A stretch of DNA of 64,000 bases. Origin: Orientallactaga sibirica. Its lineage: Eukaryota > Chordata > Mammalia > Rodentia > Dipodidae. The DNA is taken from contig JAEOAD010000029.1 of assembly GCA_036365145.1 (NCBI GenBank), forward strand, positions 21,127,001 through 21,191,000. The letters run 5' to 3'. The notes beneath the pieces were generated by a model. It saw nothing but the letters and a program-made list of their open reading frames with translations, ran no database searches and had not been told where the DNA came from. Positions 1-10,901 of this stretch are shown one piece after another. The translations under genes were made by a program, and so were the position numbers. The stretch's first letter is position 1; each line of letters opens with the position of its first letter.

Positions 1-2005
1 TCAAGTTTTCACCCATTTAATATTATGTTGGCTGTACCTTTGTCATAAATAGCCTTTATTATGTTGAGATATATTCCTTCCATTCCCAGTTTCTTTAGGA
101 CTTTAACCATGAAGCGATGTTGGATTTTGTCAAATGTCTTTTCTGTATCTTTTGAGATGATCATGATTTTTGTCTTTTAGTCTATTTATATGGTGTGTTA
201 AATTTATGTTTTTGTATGTTGAACCACCCCTGAATCTCTAGAACAAAACCTACTTGGTTGGGGTGAATTATCTTTTTGATTTATTCCTGGATTCTGATTA
301 CCAGTATTTTGTTGAAAATTTTTGCATCTATCTTCATGAGGGAGAGTAGCCTATAATGTTCTTTTTTCTTCCTGTGTTTGTCTGGTTTTGTTATCAGGGC
401 TTTATAGCTCTATAGCTTTTCTTGCTGTTTATTTGTAGTTTAATCCTATTGTGATAAGCTAGAGTACAAGGAACTGTTTCAATTTTCCTTTATTTGTTAA
501 GATTTGCTTTGAGCCCTGATATATGGTCTATTTTAGAGATTGTTCCATGTGCTACTGAAAAGAATGTGTATTATGCTGGCTTCATAGAAGGAATTTGGTG
601 GTATTCCTTCCTGTACAATTTAATGAAAAGTTTCAGAAGCATTGGTGTTACATCTTCTATGAAGGTTTGGTAAAATTCACCTGTAAATCCATCTGGGCCT
701 GGACTTTTTTATTTCTGTTTTGATCTCTCTGCTTGTTATAGATCTGTTTACATGGTTAATCTCATCTATATTTAATTTTGGTAGGCCATATAAACCAAGG
801 AAGTCAGCCATTTCTTTCAGATTTTCAAACTTAGTGGAGTATATAGTCTTAAATTATGTCCTCATGATTTTCTGAATTTTATTGGTATCTGTTGTAATGG
901 TGCCTTTTTTCATCTCTAGTTTTATTGATTTGTGTCTCTCTTTCTTTGGGTCAGATTTGCTAATGTAGCAATCTTATTTATCTTTGCAAAAAAAAAAGTC
1001 TTTGTTGCATTGATTATCTGTGTTTTGGGGGGGGGCTCTATTTCATTAATTTCTGCTCTAACCTTTATTATTTCTTCCCATCAACAGATTTTTGATTTGC
1101 CTTGTTCTTCTTTTCCCAAAGCCTTTAGGTGAAGCATTAAATTGTTTAATTGTAACCTTCCTAATTTCTTAATAAAGGCACTTTAAGCTATAAATTTTCT
1201 CTTAAGACTGCCTTCATTGTGTCCCAGACATTTTGATATGTAGTGTTTTCATTATCATTTGATTCTGTGAATGTTTTTTAGTTCATTCTTAATTTCTTCA
1301 TTGAACCATTCATCATTTAGTAGTGTATGGTTTAGTTTCCATGATTCTGTGTATGCTTTATAGCTTTTACTGTTGTAGTTTAATCACACTGTGATCAGAT
1401 AGAGTGCAAGCAATTATTTCAATTTTCCTGTATTTGTTAAGATTTGGTTTGTATCCTAATACATGGGACCTGTTTTAGAGAATGTTCCATGTGCTGCTAA
1501 AGAGTGTTTATTCTGCAGCATTTGGATGGAATGTTCTGTAGATATCTATTAGGTCAATTTGTTCTATGATCTCATTTATTCTAGATGTTTCTCTGTTTTT
1601 TGCCTAGAAGACCAGTCAGTTGATGAGTGGGGTATTGAAGTCACCCACTACAATTGTGTTTGACCTTATCTGTGATCTTTAGTCAAATAGTGTTAGTTTG
1701 TTGAAATCAGGAGCCCCATGTTAGGTGCATATATGTTTAGAATTATAATGTTTTCTGATTGGAGTGTTCCTTTAATCAGTATAAAGTGACCTTTTATCTT
1801 TCCTAGTTAATGTTGGTTAGAAGTCTATCCTGTCAGATATTAGGATAGCAACACCTGCTTGTTTTCTAGGCCTGTTTGCTTGAAATACTGTTTTCCATCC
1901 ATTCACCCTAAGGTAGTGTCCATCTTTTATGGAAGGGTGAGTTTCATGGAGGCAACATATAGAATGATCCTAATTTTTAACACAGTCTGCAAGCCTGTGT
2001 CTTTT

Positions 2006-2261
2006 TTCTCTCTTTATTGTATTTTATTTTATTTTTATTTTAGAGAAGCAAGAGAGAGAGAGAGGAGAAATAGAGAACTGGCATGCCAGGGTCTCAGCCA
2101 CTGTAATTGAAGGCCAGATGCTTGTGCCACCTAGTGAGCATGTGTGACCTTGTGCTTGCCTCACCTTTGTGCATCTGGATATTGTGGGATCTGGAGAGTA
2201 GAGCATGGATCCTTAGGATTCACAGGCAAAAACCTTAACCATCAAGCCATCTCTCCAGCCC
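2006..2261 (-). mobile_element. tRNA-derived SINE inserted in L1
   Basis: The minus strand begins gggctggagagatggcttg (tRNA-like head with A box), continues with the standard 'cagatgcaca' body and ends in GA-rich and A-rich sequence. The flanks aagcctgtgtctttt (1991-2005) and aagcctgtttctttt (2262-2275) are a target-site duplication, so the limits are well set. It interrupts the N-terminal part of L1 ORF2. Confidence 0.9.
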
Positions 2262-2349
2262 AAGCCTGTTTCTTTTGTTTGGAGCATTGAAGCCATTGAT
2301 ATTGAATTATTATTGAAAAGTATGCATTTATTCTTGTCATTTTTCTTAT

Positions 2350-3250
2350 TTTGTTGTTCTTCCCATTTTTCCCTTACTGTCTTGTATTAACTATTATTTG
2401 ACTATGGTTTACTTTTTCCTGGTTCCTTATGTATGCTCTTCTTTCTTTTCTGCATGAAGGATCACTTCTAGCATTCTGGCTTTCAAAGTTTGTGTGGAAT
2501 AATCTGTTGTTATCCTGATGAACTTTACATGTGACTTGAATTTTCTCTCTAACTGCTTTCAATATATTTGTTTGGCTTGTGCATTTTGTAGTTTAATTAT
2601 AATATAGTGGTGAGAAGTTATTTCCTGGTTTTCTCTGTTTGGTGTTCTAAAGCCTACTTATATCTGTATTGGCATCACTTTCCCTATTTGGGGGAAATTT
2701 TCTTCTATGACTTTATTGAAAATAGCTACTATGCCTTTGGAGTAACATTCTTCTCATTATACTATACCCTGAATTCTTCTGTTTGATCTCTGCATAGTGT
2801 CCTGAATGTCTTAAAATTCCCTTTCATGCCTTCCTGTTTGTTTTTCTCTTTGTTGGACTGTATTAGATTGGCCACCTGGTGTTATTGTTTAGCTATTCTG
2901 TCCTCTTGATACATTCTACTGGTAAAACGTTCTACAGACTTTTCTGTTTGACTTACGCTGTTTTTCATTTCTAGTATTTATGATTGGTATTTTTTTCATT
3001 ATTTCTATTTCCTTACTCATGTGGTGCATTGACTTCCTTATTTCATTAAGTTGATTTTCTGTGATCTCTTGGGATTTCTTCAGGAATTTTATTTCTTCTT
3101 TGATTTCTTTGAACATAGATATAATATTTTTTTAAAAAATCATTGTCAGGAATTTAATCTAAATAAGTCTCACTGGAAGTCATTTCTGATGGATTTACAA
3201 TTATTGGTGAAATTATATTGTTTTGAGTTTTTGTGTTTCTTATATGAAGA
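2350..3250 (-). pseudogene. L1 ORF1 remnant (RNA-binding coiled-coil protein)
   Basis: The open stretch 3116-2916 translates to a Lys/Glu/Ile-rich coiled coil (begins MFKEIKEEIKFLKK), the trimerising part of L1 ORF1p, an RNA-binding chaperone that coats L1 RNA. A second open piece at 2562-2374 matches the position of the C-terminal domain and has a QVT-like motif. The reading frame is broken between them. Assignment rests on composition, order relative to ORF2 and strand; residue-level homology of the C-terminal piece is weak. Confidence 0.65.
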
Positions 3251-3554
3251 GATTTTTACTTCTTGAGTAAATTTGATTCTTCAGTTTTCTAATTATCTGC
3301 AGTATTCTTAGACATGTAAATCCAATTTTATATAGCTTTAAGGTGTAAGTTTATGGTGCCAGGTCTGGCTCTTATATTACTCCCAGAGTAACAGCAGAAG
3401 TGACCTTAGGTGTTGAGTTTGCCTGCTATGCAAGTATTCTAGTGGGCTTGGTGGAGCAAATTACTGGCAAATTCTAAAATTCAACTGAGAAGTATACATA
3501 ATCAATCAAAACCAGAACAGAGTATTTATGCAAGAGTGGGGATTAAAACCAACA

Positions 3555-3680
3555 GACAATGTGTTGTTCCACACCCTTAATCCTGTTAACTGGTAGGCTG
3601 AGATTCCTGATCTGAAACGGGTTCCAGGTCATCCTGGGGCCAAATGAGACCCTGCCTCAAGTAATGACAGAAGAAAAAGA
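3555..3680 (+). mobile_element. Old B1-like SINE scrap
   Basis: Contains decayed 7SL-derived landmarks: a 'cacacccttaatcctg' segment, 'aggctgagat', 'gttccaggtcatcctgggg' and 'gagaccctgcctcaa', followed by an A-rich stretch. It lies inside the L1 5'UTR. Limits are approximate. Confidence 0.55.
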
Positions 3681-3790
3681 CAAAGGCCCTGTAAATCAGA
3701 AACATCAAAGGCAACAATAGGTAACACCAAAGTACAGCTTATTTGAGAATGGGAATGCTGACAAAGAATACATCAATCAAGTCTAAAACA

Positions 3791-3989
3791 TGGGGCTGGA
3801 GAGATGGCTTAGCAGTTAAAGGCTTGCACATGAAGCCTAAGGACCCTGGTTCGAGGCTCTATTGCCCAGTACCCACATAATCCAGATACACAAGGTGACA
3901 CATGCATCTGGAGTTAGTCTCTCTCTCTGCCTCTTTATCTGTCTGTCTCTCTCAAATAAATAAATAAATAATTTAAAAAATATTTTTAA
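3791..3989 (+). mobile_element. tRNA-derived SINE
   Basis: Head gggctggagagatggcttag with A box (tggcttagcag) and B box (ggttcgaggct, near 3849), body, short (CT)n, and an (AAAT)n tail. Target duplication aagtctaaaaca (3779-3790) / aagtctaacat (3990-4000). This is the best-preserved copy for family recognition. Confidence 0.93.
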
Positions 3990-4661
3990 AAGTCTAACAT
4001 ACAAGCTACCCTGACATGGAAGGTGAGATTAGCACTTCCAGTGCAGACATATGTACCTTGCTTTGTGTATATAGGCCCTGTTACCTTTTAGGATGGCTTC
4101 CAATCTCACCAGTGCTGAGTGCCCACCTCGATCCCTCTCTGTTACACTGTGGACTTGGTGAGACTGCTTAGGTCACTGGATCTGGTGTTCTCATTAGCTG
4201 TGCAAGATGCCTTGCAGGTGGAGTGAGGGTGGGTTGAGTTTTCTGGTGGTTTGTGACAATGGCAGGTGGGAGATGGGAGGCTGTAAAGAATGCCTGGACT
4301 TGTAGTGGAGCTACTCAGCTCTTCCCCTTTGTGTGCTCCTTCACCAGTTGCTTACCTGGTCCCTGCTGACTTCCCCTTCAGGTTTCTTGGCTTTGCAAGG
4401 AAGCTGATGTCAGTGGAAAATCTTTTCAACTGGCTTCTGTTCCTGCAGCTCTGTACCAGGCCAGGTGTTTGTACAGAATGTGGCTGCTGGCCTCTCAGGG
4501 GAATTCTGGCTGCTTTCTTGCTTTCTAGAAGATCTGAGTCTTTCCTGCTTCTCTGGTGTGGTTGATAATTCCTTGTCCACCTTCACTTTTCAGTAGGAAA
4601 ATTTATTTTGCTGTTTTTCTGCTTATTTCCTTCCATAGGCTGCTATGGTGTGGCTACTATG

Positions 4662-4672
4662 CCACCATCTTA
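4662..4672 (-). promoter_or_regulatory. YY1-like motif at L1 5' end
   Basis: The minus strand reads TAAGATGGTGG. In L1 elements a YY1 site (core AAGATGGC) sits just inside the 5' end and positions transcription start. Here it marks the 5' boundary of the minus-strand L1, with one change from the core. Functional activity is not implied. Confidence 0.5.
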
Positions 4673-4685
4673 CGCAGAAGTCCTT

Positions 4686-5470
4686 CTTTTGTAATTTTTA
4701 ACTTTTATAATCGACAACCTCCAAGAATAGACAATATGCCATGATCACAATCCCATTCCATTCACTCCCCCCACCTAGTCCCTCCTTCAGTGCATCCTGT
4801 CTTTTTCTTTCCAACTAGTCTCTCTTCTATTTTGATGTCATCATTTTTCCATCCTACTATGCAAGTCTTATATTTATAGCATCAGCCATTGTAAGGAAAT
4901 GAATACCATGGCTACTTTGTGTCTGGAAGACAGTATTGTCAAGCACTCCTCCCCTTCTTTTTGCTCTTACATTTTTTCTGTCACCTATTCTACCATAGCC
5001 CCTCAACCTTGGAGAGTATGATAGAGATGATCTACTTTGTGATAAATATATCACTACCATTTTTATCTCAGAACTTTTATGAGTTTTTGAGTCTCCCTAG
5101 TTGTTACTGCCATCTGAAGAGAAGCTTCTCTAACAAAAATTAAGAGTAACATTAATAGGTTGGCAAAAACATAAGTAGTTATAGGGCAGTTTTGTTGGAT
5201 ATAATATATCCATTGAGCCAGGTACCAGCAGTAGCTTTGCCTCTAGGACTTATGACCTCCCCAGCCATAGAATTTTCGTTAAGTTTAAAGTACCCGACAT
5301 GAATTCATTCCATGGAGCAGGCCTCAAGTTCAGTTAAGAAGCAGTTGGTTTCCCCATAACAGATATACCACCATTGTAACAGTTGATATATTTTGCCTGC
5401 CTGGCCAGCCTTTAAGCTTGCATAGTGCACTGCTGCTTAATACTGTTGATGTAGATTGTCTATTTCACTT
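4686..5470 (-). mobile_element. L1 3' end fragment (Lx-like 3'UTR)
   Basis: On the minus strand this matches the same L1 3' region seen at 20830-21265 and 53930-54600: a tail near 'ttgtaatttttaacttttat', the 'tttgatgtcatcat' block, the 'gaagagaagcttctctaac' block and 'gacctccccagccat'. The last two are landmarks I know from rodent Lx-type L1 3' sequence. It directly follows the 5' end of the L1 at 1-4685 on the same strand. Confidence 0.75.
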
Positions 5471-6049
5471 AATAAAAGAATGCCCTAAATAGTTTGTGTC
5501 ACATTACTGAAATTTTTCCATATGTCTATTTCCTAATTATCACATAGTAGAATTTTGTAGGGAATTTTCTTGTTATTATTTTTAATTAATTACAATGGTG
5601 AAATTTAACCCAATTATACTTACTGTGATGATGGATATATCTGTACTAATTCCTAGTATTCTAGGTGTCCCTTTGTACTACTCTCTCACCTACAGTATGC
5701 TTTCTTAAATGGAACCAACCAAAAATTGTATGTCAACAAATAATGCTTATATAGCAATTACTGTAGGACTATTCCAGAAACTTTACAAATATTGCCTCAT
5801 TTCATCATGACAACTTGTGAAGTAGGTGAGGGTTCAAGAGCCATTAACTTATTTGACACTCTGATTTGAAGTCTGGGATTGTTATCTCATTTACAAATGA
5901 ATAAAGAAGAATACAGAAAATTAACAAAATGTTATAAACAAGGAGAAGAGAGCTGATCACTCAGGATTTCTGAGAATGGTTGCAAAATTAGTAAATGGTT
6001 ACATGTCCTTTTGGTGTGAGATCTGAATATCTCAGAAACACTTCAGACC
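5471..6049. other. No gene seen; MIR-like remnant at 5735-5960
   Basis: AT-rich sequence. The part 5735-5960 has the order of a plus-strand MIR ('tatagcaattactgtagg', 'tttacaaatattgcctcattt', 'tgaagtaggtg', 'ttatctcatttacaaatga'). The remainder shows nothing recognisable. Confidence 0.5.
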
Positions 6050-6300
6050 TTTTTTTTTTTTTTTTTTTTTTGTGATGTTATCATGTTTGGGATTCTAATT
6101 TTGGTTTTATTTTTCTGCACAAATGTTTTCGTATTTCTTCTGAATTTCTGGAAATTGTTAATATTTCTGGAAAGCTGATGATGAGCTTGCTTCCAGATGT
6201 TTTCATGGATTTCTTTCTTTCTGTTTTGTGTATTTTCTGATGTTTGGTGGAACTCTGAATGAGTAAAAGCAATAGTTTGTGTTCTCAATCAGTTTACTTG
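6050..6300 (-). other. Possible retrocopy with 23-base poly(A), minus strand
   Basis: The run of T at 6050-6072 is a poly(A) tail when read on the minus strand, preceded by A-rich sequence that is open for about 70 codons (Lys/Asn/Gln-rich). This looks like the 3' end of an L1-mobilised transcript, but I recognise neither the source nor a target duplication. The open frame probably reflects base composition. Confidence 0.35.
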
Positions 6301-6505
6301 AAAAGAAATAAAACAAAATAAAATAAACACAAATTATACACAGAGTCATTGCCTCTCCAGCATAACTGATGTCTACCCACATAAGGCAAGATCCTCACTA
6401 CCCATGGGAGGAGGACTGGGAGAAGGCTAATGATGGTACCATCATGGCTGTATAATACTCTATACATTACTTATAAAAACTATATTAAAAAAAGAAATAA
6501 AGAAA
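6301..6505 (+). mobile_element. L1 3'UTR terminal fragment
   Basis: Shares blocks 'gtcattgcctctcc', 'ggcaagatcctcactaccc', 'atgatggtaccatcatggctg' with the minus-strand copy at 44820-44960, in the opposite orientation. It ends in an A-rich tail. It is a short, 5'-truncated L1 of the lineage dominant in this window. Confidence 0.7.
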
Positions 6506-7289
6506 CATAATTGATTACCTGAGGATAAACTAATAAATTCTCCTTGGAAGAAAAGTCTAACAAAAAAAAACAACCCTTCAGTCTTCCCATATTGAACACA
6601 GGAAAAAGCAAAGTGAGACTATTCTATGGTTAGCTCTAGCAACATGATAGAGGCAGCTGTAGATGAATTGTTCATCACTGCACACTAAACTAGACACAAA
6701 TGAGGCCTTCTAGTCTGTTTTTACCCACAGGATCATATTTTGACTCCAAATATTAAATTTACAGAGCAGAACAATTGTTTTGGTTTATTTTTGTTTAGCT
6801 GAAACATATTGTTTATTCCATAGACATTCTTCTACTATAACAATTCCACAAATTATAAAAAAGCAAAATAACAAAATAAATAACTGGTTATCTTGACATT
6901 CAGCAGGTAACTTCTGTATCATTTTGAAGCTATCAGGTCTTCTTTATGCATTAATATTTTAAATAGGGCATGGAACAATGTGCACATTGTATTTTAATCT
7001 GACTTTAAGATCATTCACCCATATGAGGTTTATCCATATATTATATGGTCTTGTAAAAAACATCACTTTGAATGACTCCATGGTCTTGTATTATGTAGAT
7101 CAAATAAAAATTTTAACTGATGAATTATTGTTCATAGTATATAAGAATCTTAAAATGTCAGTTTTGTCTTAGCCCAACAAATAATGTATCCAGTATCAAA
7201 ATTAATTATGAAATAAACTATATTTTAAGAGTTGAAAAGCGGTACAAAGAAATTTTATGTTCTTGAGCCCCTCATCTGTATCACAGATA
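6506..7289. other. No gene or recognised repeat
   Basis: AT-rich sequence with short open stretches only. No splice-flanked exon or repeat landmark was recognised. Confidence 0.5.
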
Positions 7290-7817
7290 AGTGAAGGTGA
7301 GAAATGATACATGGATGGTTTTGGTGGGGAATGTTATGCTCTGAGCACCACCCCAAAGGGCCATGGTTCCACTGGCATCACCTTAGAGGGTTAGGATGTT
7401 TTCATGAGTCAAGGAGAGCAAAAAGAGGGCTGCTACCCACTGGCAGACTTATAATTTTAGAGATGCATTGACTAAAGGCAAGAGCACTGTGGAGATGGCT
7501 AAGTTGCTCTGAATAAAAAGAAAGGAAGGAAACATTGACTGCACACCAACATCTGTCTCTCTTTGCTTCCTGAGTGAGGATGTGCAGTGACCAGCTTTAT
7601 CATGTACCCACATCTATGACTTGCTTGCCCTCAAGCCATGAGCCAAGGCTGTAGAGGTGGCTGAGTGGTTAAAGTGCTTGTCTGCAACCAAAGGACTTAG
7701 ACTGAATTTCCCAGGACCTAAGCCAGATGCACAAGGTGATGCACGCATCTGGAGCTCACTTTTAGTCGCTGGAGGCTCTGACACTCCGATTCTCTCTCTT
7801 TCTCTCTCTCTCTCTGC

Positions 7818-7854
<37 letters not shown>

Positions 7855-8040
7855 TGTGCATCATTCGCTCCCTCTCAAAAATATTTAAATATTCAATATT
7901 AATATGAATCAATAAACTGTTAAATGATATCAAATAAATAAAATATTTAACACATGAGCCAAAATAAGCCCCCCTCCCCTTTTTACATTGCTTCTTGTCA
8001 AGTGTTTGGTCATAGCAATGAGAAAAGTAATTAATTCATT
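7290..8040 (+). mobile_element. MaLR-like LTR remnant split by a SINE
   Basis: The 3' half has a rodent MaLR-type order: 'gaataaaaagaaagg', 'ctttgcttcctgagtg', 'atgtgcagtgaccagc', then 'gagccaaaataagcccc', 'cattgcttcttgtcaag' and 'agcaatgagaaaagtaattaa'. The SINE at 7647-7952 sits in the middle of 'gagccaaaataa', so the two halves rejoin exactly when it is removed. The 5' limit is uncertain. Confidence 0.6.
7647..7952 (+). mobile_element. tRNA-derived SINE with (CT)n(GT)n
   Basis: Target duplication catgagccaa at 7637-7646 and 7953-7962. The body is the standard tRNA-SINE. The pyrimidine stretch has grown into (TC)n followed by (TG)n at about 7793-7858. Short open frames here are SINE sequence, not genes. 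Confidence 0.9.
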
Positions 8041-8645
8041 TTCTGAGAATTTCCTCAGAAAGTCTAGTTTCCAGGTACAGACTGTGTCAAGCAATTTTAT
8101 ACTTGTGAATCTATTTAAAATTTTTCTATCACATTTAATGTCTCTCCTATGCCCTCATTAACTCTGATGTGATCTAAAGTCATAATGGCCAGGGAGAAAG
8201 CACCCAAGCCCTCTTTCTTCAGCTTCCTACATATGGAAAATTACAGGGAGAGGAGAGAATTTAACAGCAAAGCACATAAAATGTGGATTATAACATAAGA
8301 TAGATTCTCATTATGTACTGAAATTCTCTTACAACTTAAAGTCAACACAAAACTTTGTAATACCAGCATGTGTCAATGCCTCATAGGAATATCAGATGGT
8401 ACATTCAAAGGGAATGAGGCAGACAAATTTTTAAATAAGGAAGGACAAAGAAATCATGTACTTTTAGACTGCATTTGATGAATCCCATGAGTTCATTGTA
8501 TAAGCTACATAGTTTTCTATCTATTAAAATATGTTTTGTGAGATTCTTTGTGAGTGGCTTTAATGTAATTACTCTGCATGTCTGTCTTATGTGTAGTGTG
8601 CTGGTGACGGTGGGGGTCATGTGTATGTGTAGTGTTTCCTCATTC
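8041..8645. other. No gene or recognised repeat
   Basis: Unremarkable AT-rich sequence. Overlapping open frames on both strands at 8405-8771 lack any family signature. Confidence 0.5.
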
Positions 8646-8875
8646 ACAAGTTATTTGAGACAGGGTTTATCTCAACCAGGAGCTGCAGTTTTCAAGTGCT
8701 CCAGCCAATCTCTTGTCTCTGCTCCCCATAAGACTAAAGTTATAAACATGTGTGTCCATGACAGCTGTTGACATGGGTGCTGGGGATCCAACTTTGGTGG
8801 TTTTGGGCCCCCCAGGCACTCATGTTTGCATGGGAAGTATTTTTACCCACTGAGCCATTTCTCCAGCCCCCAAAC
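8646..8875 (-). mobile_element. B4-type composite SINE (B1-like + ID-like)
   Basis: On the plus strand it shows antisense B1-like 'tttgagacagggttta' followed by antisense ID/tRNA-like 'gggtgctggggatccaac' and 'cccactgagccatttctcc'. This order (B1 fused to ID) defines B4 SINEs of rodents. Confidence 0.75.
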
Positions 8876-10215
8876 GTAATTCTTGAGGTAAATTTCTTGA
8901 ATATATTTTCTAGATCAAGGGCTGATGATTTTAAAAGGTTTTAGTATGGATTGCTAATTATATTTAAGATCTCCAATACCAGTTTGTATTTCTATTGTTA
9001 GGCAAAATATAAATAAATAAGATAAAAGTTATTGGTTTCACATAATTTATATTCAGAGGGTAGGTGCAGACAACATAAAAAATAATAAAGGAAATGCATC
9101 CTACTTTGGATGATGTACAATGCTGAAGAAAGAGGCATGGGTTCTGAGCAGCATCAGGGTAGAGAGTGGATTTCAGTTCAGACAGGTCAAAAAGAAGGTG
9201 AGATACCACAAAGACCTAAAGAAGACCAGGGAATGAGCTATGCTCTTCATATCTAGAAAGAATATACTATAAAGGGAGATAGGATGTCCACATACACTGA
9301 AGTTCCAATATGTCAGCAGACAAATCCAGAGACGAAGGCAAAAAGGATAAAAAAAAAAAAAAAAAAAAAAACCTTTCTCCAAAACAACTTTGTTTTCCAA
9401 TGGTTTCTTCTGTTAATAATTGTATTAAGCCAGTCTTTTTAAATATAGTTATATGCTCATATGTTTATCTTACCTGCTTAGTGTATTTGTTATCCATAGT
9501 TGAAAAGCTGCATTAAAATACCATAATGTCATCTATTTGTTGGTGTGTCCTAATTTACCTAGTAGCATTTCTTTATTTAAAGAAATTTTATATTTTAATT
9601 TTATTGGGCACTTAAAAGTAAATTAAGATTCTACTTTCCTTATGGAACATAACTTTCAATAACAAAAAGTTAACCCTTTTGCTCCAGGCTATTTTTAACC
9701 TGGATTGTATTGTTTGATATTGGTATTACCTTACTTGCTTGCTTTCTATGTGCTTATGCATCTTATTTACCTAAACATTAGTTCATCCTTAATCTTTGTT
9801 TATGTTTGCTGTATGTGGTATGCTTGGGTATTTCTAAAATTGCTGATTTTTTATTTTATTATCCTTTCTTAAGTTTCTCTTGTCCTATTTTTCTTTAGTT
9901 TATACATTAATAATTTTCTCAGTTAAGTAGAAATGGTCTTATTATAATTAGGGAAAGAAAAATTATGTATATGTAGAAGAAAATATTTTGCCTATTTTTA
10001 TTTTTGTATCATCATCATCATCATCATACAGGAGCATGTGCATTCATACCCATGCATATGAGCACAAGCACACATCTTATTACTGTATGTGTCTACTGCT
10101 AGAGTCTTGCATCCAGTTCTTCATATTGCTGACTGGTCTAATGCTAGACCACAACCACAGAGGATCTGCCAATATAAAGTAAGAACAGGAGCTATAGAAA
10201 TGCCAAGGAAAGGTG
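8876..10215. other. No gene; simple repeats only
   Basis: Holds a poly(A) run at about 9349-9371 and a (TCA)n tract at about 10008-10027. The poly(A) could be a retrocopy tail, but its upstream sequence is not recognisable. Otherwise AT-rich with nothing identified. Confidence 0.5.
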
Positions 10216-10633
10216 TGTTGGGGTCCCCCCTAGGGTCAGCCCAGGAGGGGATGCAGGGTCTCCACCGGGTAGGGGGTGAAAGGCACGGAGTCACAACACA
10301 GACACCGGGAGTTGGGTGGAAGCAGGCAGAAGGCGAGCTGCTGCAAAGTTGTTTATTCAAGGAAGGGTAGGGGTTTTAAGGGTTTGGCTGGCCAATCATT
10401 GTATGGGGTGGTTCCCTTCTTGTGACCAATGACAGCCTGTCTCTGGGCAGATCATCTCACAGCAGGTTGCTCGCAGGCATGGGGCTGTAGCTGTTGTCCT
10501 GCCAGAATGCCGCGTCCACAGAAGCCACTTCCTGGTTTCTTCTAGCAGGTGGCCTGGCTAGGGCCCGACCTGCACTGTGCCATGCATACTAGCAGGCAGC
10601 CTGGCTAGGGTCCAAGCTGCATTGTGCCATACA
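10216..10633 (-). repeat. ERV 3' LTR, with internal 47-base duplication
   Basis: Same TG...CA ends. An AATAAA is present on the minus strand near 10349-10354. The 5' part of the LTR (U3) carries a tandem duplication: 10544-10590 and 10591-10637 are similar units (the second runs a few bases past the LTR end). Since the other LTR has one unit, the doubling came after integration or through a mixed template. Confidence 0.93.
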
Positions 10634-10652
10634 TACCCTCCTTTTTGTTTTT
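10634..10652 (-). other. Polypurine tract
   Basis: The minus strand reads AAAAACAAAAAGGAGGGTA, directly next to the TG start of the 3' LTR. This is where plus-strand DNA synthesis begins in retroviruses. One C interrupts the purine run. Confidence 0.85.
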
Positions 10653-10901
10653 ATTATTGGTGACCCTGGCAGGCATGGTTCTTTGCCAAGCCATTGTTGA
10701 CCCCAGGCCCCAGGGGATCACCTCAAGTAACAGTGCCTGTCTTATGTTGCCCCATCTCATGGGGTCTTACCCATAATTGACTACCATTCATCCTGGTGAG
10801 AAAGCCTGAAGGGTTGTGGCTGTTGCCTAGGAGGCATGGAGGGCCATGTGGGGGTGGCTCTGTGGTGTGTGAATGGTCCCAGCAAGAATTGACTATAGAA
10901 C

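Larger units (their letters stand above)
1..4685 (-). mobile_element. Near full-length decayed LINE-1 (L1), truncated by the window edge
   Basis: Read on the minus strand, this follows L1 order: 5'UTR (about 4685-3260), ORF1 (about 3250-2350), then ORF2 from about 2310 to base 1. Bases 1-180 encode the start of the reverse-transcriptase domain, with a recognisable FDKIQH block holding the first catalytic Asp and the following [14 protein letters not shown] stretch. Stops and frameshifts break both ORFs, so the copy is dead. The 5' tip carries a YY1-like motif, as full-length L1s do. A tRNA-SINE (2006-2261), a B1-like scrap and another SINE (3791-3989) interrupt it. A piece of ORF2 about 170 bases long occurs twice (400-573 and 1355-1516). 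The FADD catalytic box would lie beyond the left edge. Class is confident; 5'UTR limits are inferred. Confidence 0.88.

Noticed and set aside
3849..3859. B-box-like GGTTCGAGGCT motifs as possible tRNA genes
   Set aside because: They lie in SINE heads with SINE bodies and target duplications attached. No cloverleaf with proper acceptor stem is present.
7657..7933. Overlapping open frames rich in Ser-Leu or Arg-Glu repeats
   Set aside because: They translate the (CT)n/(GT)n part of a tRNA-SINE. The same applies at 15493-15768, 61703-61972 and 62242-62520.
9173..9400. Poly(A) at 9349-9371 as the tail of a processed pseudogene
   Set aside because: The upstream sequence resembles no gene I know and no target duplication was seen.
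10089..10370. Gly/Arg/Glu-rich open frame on the plus strand
   Set aside because: It reads across the LTR boundary against the orientation of the retrovirus.
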